A stretch of DNA of 64,000 nt, from assembly GCA_041678005.1 (NCBI GenBank), contig JBAYOW010000002.1, positions 1 to 64,000 of the forward strand, given 5' to 3'. Source of the DNA: Sulfurivermis sp041678005. Its GTDB lineage: Bacteria; Pseudomonadota; Gammaproteobacteria; Thiohalomonadales; Thiohalomonadaceae. Below are positions 59,678 to 64,000 of this stretch, one piece after another (within the stretch, counting starts at the first letter, position 1; the number at the start of each line of letters is the position of its first letter). The notes under the pieces are model-generated. The model was not told the origin of the DNA. It ran no database searches and was given only the letters and a program-made list of their open reading frames with translations. The translations under genes were made by a program, and so were the position numbers.

Positions 59678-60362
59678 TCTCCAGGCATTCCCCGCGTCCC
59701 TGCAAACGCAGGCAGACCACGCCATCACGCCTCTTTTTCAGGCCGGCCAGACGATTGCGCGCCGCCAGCGCATTGCGGTGGACACGCACAAAGCGGCTAC
59801 CAAACTCGGCTTCTAACGCCACCAATGAATCTTCGATCAGGGCCTCGCCATGGTCATGATAGGCAACCACGTATTTCTGCTCGGCGCGCAGGAATGCGAT
59901 CTCATCCACCGCGATCAAGCTGAGGTTGCCGTGCAAGGTGCTGGCCAGATGAGTACGCACCGCAGCATTCGGCCCAGTGCCAGTCAACCCCGCCAATTGC
60001 GCCGCACTCAAGCGTTTCGCCTTGTCCAAGGCCTGCACCAGACGCTCGGCACGTACAGGTTTTAGCAGATAGTCCACCGCCTGCGCATCAAAGGCCTGCA
60101 AGGCATAATCACCATAGGCAGTGACGAAGATCACTGCCGGACCAGCTGGCAGTGATGCCAGATGACGCGCAGCCTCCAGACCATCCATGCGCGGCATGCG
60201 TATATCCAGCAAGACAATATCTGGCTGCACTTGAGCACAAAGCTCCAGCGCACTTTTGCCATCTGCCGCCTCGCCTACCACGACAACCGTGGGCACCTCC
60301 TCGACCAACCGCCGCAAGCGCTCACGCGCCAAACCCTCATCATCGACTATCAGTATTTTCAT
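59622..60362 (-). CDS. algR: LytTR-family response regulator AlgR
   Basis: A 246-residue regulator with a receiver domain (phospho-acceptor Asp53 in IVLLDIRMPRMDG, Lys in YLLKPVR) and a C-terminal LytTR DNA-binding domain (about 145-240, FVRVHRNALAARNRL). It overlaps the sensor gene algZ by four bases and lies next to argH and hemC, the same neighbourhood as algR in Pseudomonas, where it controls alginate and type IV pili. Targets here are unknown. Confidence 0.93.
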   Translation of the reverse strand: MKILIVDDEGLARERLRRLVEEVPTVVVVGEAADGKSALELCAQVQPDIVLLDIRMPRMDGLEAARHLASLPAGPAVIFVTAYGDYALQAFDAQAVDYLLKPVRAERLVQALDKAKRLSAAQLAGLTGTGPNAAVRTHLASTLHGNLSLIAVDEIAFLRAEQKYVVAYHDHGEALIEDSLVALEAEFGSRFVRVHRNALAARNRLAGLKKRRDGVVCLRLQGRGECLEISRRQLPEVRRLLRSGEL

Positions 60363-61417
60363 ATGACATCCTTTTGATATGGAAAATACATCCTCGCCAG
60401 ATAGCTGCTGCTGGTCTGCTCGATATCCAGTCCTGCTGCTTTAGCAAAATGAAAGTTCAGCCGTTGCCGTATGTTTGCCAACGCCATGCGATTGCCGTTG
60501 CGTTCATGCGGTGTCTCAGGCGTGGGATTGATAACCTGCAAAATAAGGCGATTACCCTCCTGTCTGCCCAATATTTGCAGCAGGCCACCACCGGGCAATT
60601 GCTCGATGCCATGATAAATAGCGTTTTCCACCAAGGGCTGCAGGCTCAAGGGCGGCAGCAAGGCATTGGCTGGCAAGCTATCCACCTGCCACTCCACCTG
60701 TAAACGCTCACCCAGCCGCAAGGACTCTATGTCCAGATAGCGTCGGGTCAACAGCAACTCATCAGCCAAGTGGCTCAGACGGCTATCATCGCCAAGACTG
60801 GCGCGAAACAAATCAGCCAGATTTTCTATCGCCTCCTCTGCCTGGGCTGGATCACGGCGTGTCAGACTGGCGATGGAATTCAGGCTGTTAAATAAAAAAT
60901 GTGGCCGGATGCGAGCTTGCAAGGCAACAAAACGCGCCTCACTTTCTGCGACAAGGCGACGGCGCGACTGGTGAGTGAGATAAAAATAACGCAGCAGCAG
61001 GGCGCTGATGATCGCGCCTATGGTCAGATTGCGTGCAATAAAACCAGCATGGCCAGTCGGCGCTGCCTGCAACACCGGCAACCAAACCAGCCACCAGGCC
61101 AGTTCGAGCACCAACAAGATTGCCAACAAAAGCAGGCCATAGGCCAACATCGCTGCGCGGAGATTATCAAAACGCACAAGCCAGGGTTTGGCCAGACACA
61201 GCACTGCCGCCGCACTCAAGCCTGTCCACTGCATGAACAGAGAAACCATCGTCAGCTTTTGCCATAGCGCGACCCCCTGCACCGGCTCTGCCAGGGTGAG
61301 AATCAAGGCGAAGACTTCTGTCAGCACAAGCACGACAAGAAGCGCCTGCAGACCGCAAAAGTCCGGCAGGAAAAAGTCCTCATCAGATGAAGCAGGGGCA
61401 GTCAAGATACGGGGCAT
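60359..61417 (-). CDS. algZ: Membrane sensor histidine kinase AlgZ/FimS
   Basis: A 352-residue kinase with four to five N-terminal membrane segments (about 22-145) and a His_kinase domain whose presumed phospho-acceptor is His173 in IRPHFLFNSLNSI. The HATPase region has PPLSLQPLVENAIYHGIEQLPGGG, and the later glycine box is weak (RMALANIRQRLNF). AlgZ-type kinases lack some usual boxes and may act mainly as phosphatases or by an unusual route. Paired with algR. Confidence 0.92.
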   Translation of the reverse strand: MPRILTAPASSDEDFFLPDFCGLQALLVVLVLTEVFALILTLAEPVQGVALWQKLTMVSLFMQWTGLSAAAVLCLAKPWLVRFDNLRAAMLAYGLLLLAILLVLELAWWLVWLPVLQAAPTGHAGFIARNLTIGAIISALLLRYFYLTHQSRRRLVAESEARFVALQARIRPHFLFNSLNSIASLTRRDPAQAEEAIENLADLFRASLGDDSRLSHLADELLLTRRYLDIESLRLGERLQVEWQVDSLPANALLPPLSLQPLVENAIYHGIEQLPGGGLLQILGRQEGNRLILQVINPTPETPHERNGNRMALANIRQRLNFHFAKAAGLDIEQTSSSYLARMYFPYQKDVI

Positions 61418-61524
61418 CTATGTTGGATAAACAACTGCATAATAGCGACATCCATCCCTGCAGGCATCCCCTGCCTACGATGATATACTGATGTCTATCC
61501 TGAGCCTTGCGACAGCACACCATC

Positions 61525-62958
61525 ATGAGTAACGAAAAAACCATCGAAAAACCCTGGTCCGGCCGTTTCCAGGAACCGACTGATGCCTTTGTCGAGGCCT
61601 TTGGTGCCTCGGTAGGTTTTGATCAACGCATGTACCGTCAGGATATTCGCGGCTCTATCGCCCACGCACGCATGCTGACTCATGTTGGCGTACTGACGAC
61701 AGCTGAGTGCACGGCCATCATCAACGGATTAACAGAGATTGAACAGGAAATCGATAGCGGTGAATTCACCTGGTCTATCGCGCTGGAAGATGTACACATG
61801 AACATAGAAAAACGTCTTACCGATCGGATCGGCGAGGTGGGCAAAAAACTGCATACCGGCCGCTCGCGCAATGATCAGGTTGCTACCGATGTGCGGCTTT
61901 ATCTACGCGATGAGATCGACCTGATTACCAAGTCACTACAGCGCCTGCAAGGCAATCTGCTCGACCATGCCGAGCGCGAGGCGGCGACCATCATGCCTGG
62001 CTTTACCCATCTACAGACCGCGCAACCAGTCACCTTCGGGCATCATCTTCTGGCCTGGAACGAAATGCTGCAACGCGACAGCGAACGTCTGGTCGATTGC
62101 CGCAAGCGGGTAAACTGGATGCCATTGGGCGCCGCTGCCCTGGCTGGCACTACATTCCCTATCGAGCGCGAATTCACTGCCCGTGAGCTGGGCTTTACCG
62201 ACATCTGCCGCAACTCGCTGGATGCTGTTGCCGATCGTGATTTTGCCATCGAGTTCATTAGCTGGGCGGCAATACTGATGATGCACCTTTCCCGTTTTTC
62301 CGAAGAGCTGATCCTTTGGTCCTCGTCACAATTTGGTTTTATCGAACTTTCCGATGCCTTCTGCACCGGCTCATCCATCATGCCGCAAAAGAAAAACCCC
62401 GATGTGCCTGAACTCGTGCGCGGCAAGAGCGGGCGGGTTTTTGGTGCACTCACTGCCATGCTCACATTAATGAAGGGACAGCCACTGGCCTATAACAAAG
62501 ACAATCAGGAAGACAAGGAGCCGCTGTTTGACACCATCGACACCGTCAAGGGCTGTCTGCGTGTCTATGCCGATATGCTGGGCCATGTCGAACAAGCCGA
62601 TGGGCAATTGAAATATCACCTGATGCCACACCGTGAGGCCATGCGTGAGGCGGCCTTACGCGGCTACGCCACTGCCACTGACCTGGCTGATTACCTGGTG
62701 CGCAAAGGCATTGCTTTCCGTGATGCCCACGAGATTGTTGGCAAATCTGTTGCCTATGGCATTCAGCATGAGAAAGATCTCTCTGCCATGAACCTGGCCG
62801 AGCTGCAACAATTCAGCCCCGTAATTGAAGAGGACGTATTTAACTATCTCACCCTGGAGGGCTCGGTAGCAGCACGCAAGCACTTCGGTGGCACTGCACC
62901 AGAACGTGTGCGCGAGGCCGTGCTGGCCGCCCGGCAGCAATTACGCAACAAACCATAA
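61525..62958 (+). CDS. argH: Argininosuccinate lyase
   Basis: Final step of arginine synthesis, splitting argininosuccinate into arginine and fumarate. The 477-residue protein has WSGRFQEPTDAFVEAFGAS, HTGRSRNDQVATDVRL, PGFTHLQTAQPVTFGHHL and the catalytic loop GSSIMPQKKNPDVPELVRGKSGR. ATG 61525 (MSNEKT) is the natural start. The following Cache-domain gene starts 17 bases after the stop. Confidence 0.98.
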   Translation: MSNEKTIEKPWSGRFQEPTDAFVEAFGASVGFDQRMYRQDIRGSIAHARMLTHVGVLTTAECTAIINGLTEIEQEIDSGEFTWSIALEDVHMNIEKRLTDRIGEVGKKLHTGRSRNDQVATDVRLYLRDEIDLITKSLQRLQGNLLDHAEREAATIMPGFTHLQTAQPVTFGHHLLAWNEMLQRDSERLVDCRKRVNWMPLGAAALAGTTFPIEREFTARELGFTDICRNSLDAVADRDFAIEFISWAAILMMHLSRFSEELILWSSSQFGFIELSDAFCTGSSIMPQKKNPDVPELVRGKSGRVFGALTAMLTLMKGQPLAYNKDNQEDKEPLFDTIDTVKGCLRVYADMLGHVEQADGQLKYHLMPHREAMREAALRGYATATDLADYLVRKGIAFRDAHEIVGKSVAYGIQHEKDLSAMNLAELQQFSPVIEEDVFNYLTLEGSVAARKHFGGTAPERVREAVLAARQQLRNKP

Positions 62959-62974
62959 ATCTTTATATCAATTC

Positions 62975-63928
62975 ATGACAGACACCCTGAAACAAAGCGT
63001 CCACCAGCAACGAGAGCTACTCACTGGTCTGCTCGCCGAGGCCATGCATGCCCTCGCCCTACGCTGCGCCGACAGCATGCACGATCGCACTCAACTGGAG
63101 AGCTTGCTGCAACAGGCATTGCCTGCGCTGGAGCAATGCAAACACCTGTATATCCTTGATGCCGAAGGCGTCCAGTTGACCGATAACATCACCAACGAAG
63201 GTCACGACGCAGTACATTTAGGCCGCCATCGGATGGATCGGCCTTATATGCAGGGCATCATCGGCAATACAGACTTTAAGCTTTCCGAGGCCTATATCAG
63301 CCGCAATAAAAAACGCCCCTCGCTAACCGCCATCCAGGTCATACATGATGACCAGGGACAACGCATTGGGTTTCTTGGTGCTGATTTTGATCTGCGTGAA
63401 CTGCCGATCACCGGCGGCCTATACCACGAACCAGATACCTGGCGACAGATTAAAGGCGATCCTGCTATTCGCAGTGGGGTTTTTCTGCATCAACGCAGTG
63501 AAAGCCTGATGGATCAGCAGCTGGATAAAGTCCTGCCAATCCTGAATGAATTAATCAGCGAGCATGGCGTGTATCACGGCAAGCTGCATTTCTCCTCCAA
63601 TCGCGGCACCATCTGGCATGTCGATGATCCATTCATCTACCGTCTGCTCACCATCGAGCAACTGACCGATACGAATACCTGTTTGGGCTATCCGCGCCGT
63701 CCTTATCATCCGCGCGCTATCGTGCCCGCCAACCAGCTCATGGCTATCTTCGAGCTATTTCGCAGCCTGCGCTTTGCCGATGAAAACGTCTATTTGCGTG
63801 CTGGCTCGATTAACATCATCAACGGCATGGTCAGCCTGAACTTTTCCTGCGATGGCTCACACTACATGCGGTGGGACGATTTTCTCCACCGCAGCACAGA
63901 ATTCTGGTTTGGCACACTCAATCAATAG
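62975..63928 (+). CDS. Stand-alone PDC/Cache-type sensor domain protein
   Basis: A 317-residue protein with no signal peptide and no output domain. The middle resembles the PDC/Cache sensor fold: LYILDAEGVQLTDNI, then RMDRPYMQGIIG, FKLSEAYISRNKKRPSLTAIQVIHDDQGQRIGFLGADFDLREL. The C-terminal part (LNFSCDGSHYMRWDDFLHRSTEFW) is not one I recognise. Such proteins may sense a small molecule and act by binding a partner. It follows argH by 17 bases and could be co-transcribed. ATG 62975 is used because the longer frame overlaps argH. Confidence 0.8.
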   Translation: MTDTLKQSVHQQRELLTGLLAEAMHALALRCADSMHDRTQLESLLQQALPALEQCKHLYILDAEGVQLTDNITNEGHDAVHLGRHRMDRPYMQGIIGNTDFKLSEAYISRNKKRPSLTAIQVIHDDQGQRIGFLGADFDLRELPITGGLYHEPDTWRQIKGDPAIRSGVFLHQRSESLMDQQLDKVLPILNELISEHGVYHGKLHFSSNRGTIWHVDDPFIYRLLTIEQLTDTNTCLGYPRRPYHPRAIVPANQLMAIFELFRSLRFADENVYLRAGSINIINGMVSLNFSCDGSHYMRWDDFLHRSTEFWFGTLNQ

Positions 63929-64000
63929 CTCTTTTCACACAGTAGTGAGCCAGCTGAGTAAATAACTGAAAAACCGCTATGCCTATCCTGCTATTTCGCC
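63929..64000. other. Right edge, no supported gene
   Basis: An ATG at 63979 opens a frame (MPILLFR) to the window edge without a clear ribosome site. It may be the start of the next gene, but too little is visible to say. Confidence 0.3.

Overview
The window is a chromosomal segment from a Gram-negative, autotrophic gammaproteobacterium. The class assignment rests on gene order: gpmI-envC-ctpA-yibQ, a rhodanese-grxC-secB-gpsA operon, rplM-rpsI, and argH next to algZ-algR and hemC-hemD-hemX-hemY are gammaproteobacterial arrangements. Autotrophy is inferred from a form II RuBisCO (cbbM) with its activase genes cbbQ and cbbO and a nearby divergent cbbR. TonB/ExbB, a porin, a lipid A acyltransferase and a HemX/HemY pair confirm an outer membrane. 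A DNR/FNR-type site ahead of a hemerythrin gene, plus rhodanese, DUF2892 and ArsR genes, would suit a low-oxygen sulfur, iron or nitrogen oxidiser. I cannot name a genus.

Layout. 1-1400: Fur-controlled tonB-exbB (minus strand; exbB leaves the window). 1.7-4.0 kb: mutM, a rhodanese and a PyrK-like subunit. 4.4-8.0 kb: cold-shock protein, MFS transporter, rph and rdgB. 8-12 kb: a four-gene GldA/GldF/GldG/DUF4340 ABC cassette. 12.1-12.4 kb: a strong candidate for an unannotated sigma54-dependent small RNA. 12.4-14.8 kb: a Cys-rich 59-residue protein, a repeat island, a porin and tRNA-Gln(CUG). 14.9-20.4 kb: rpsI/rplM, envelope proteins, xthA, an LpxL-type acyltransferase and a fructosamine-kinase-like protein. 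21.2-26.6 kb: a UbiA-like protein without the usual Asp-rich motifs, an active/inactive M16 peptidase pair, rsmD, coaD and ferredoxin. 26.7-28.9 kb: a probable NO-response cluster whose membrane gene is frameshifted. 30.4-37.3 kb: cbbO-cbbQ-cbbM, purC, cbbR. 38.0-41.4 kb: thiol redox, secretion and membrane-lipid genes plus an ArsR regulator. 41.7-50.1 kb: gpmI-envC-ctpA-yibQ-DJ-1-ubiD-MFS. 50.1-52.7 kb: a repeat island carrying a 5'-truncated ISL3 element abutting an IS110 element. 52.9-63.9 kb: epimerase-like protein, ferredoxin reductase, heme synthesis genes, a SoxW-like thioredoxin, AlgR/AlgZ, argH and a sensor-only Cache protein.

Noncoding structure is the most distinctive aspect. Six intergenic islands are assembled from the same four or so palindromic modules in different orders. 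A separate MITE-like family with terminal inverted repeats appears three times: before mutM, before gpmI, and as a short form between cbbM and cbbQ. The sRNA candidate has a canonical -24/-12 promoter, a dyad about 110 bp upstream where an enhancer-binding protein would sit, a long stem-loop and a textbook terminator.

No CRISPR array, rRNA, prophage or defence island was seen. All family assignments come from reading the translated sequence and recognising motifs; no database search was run.
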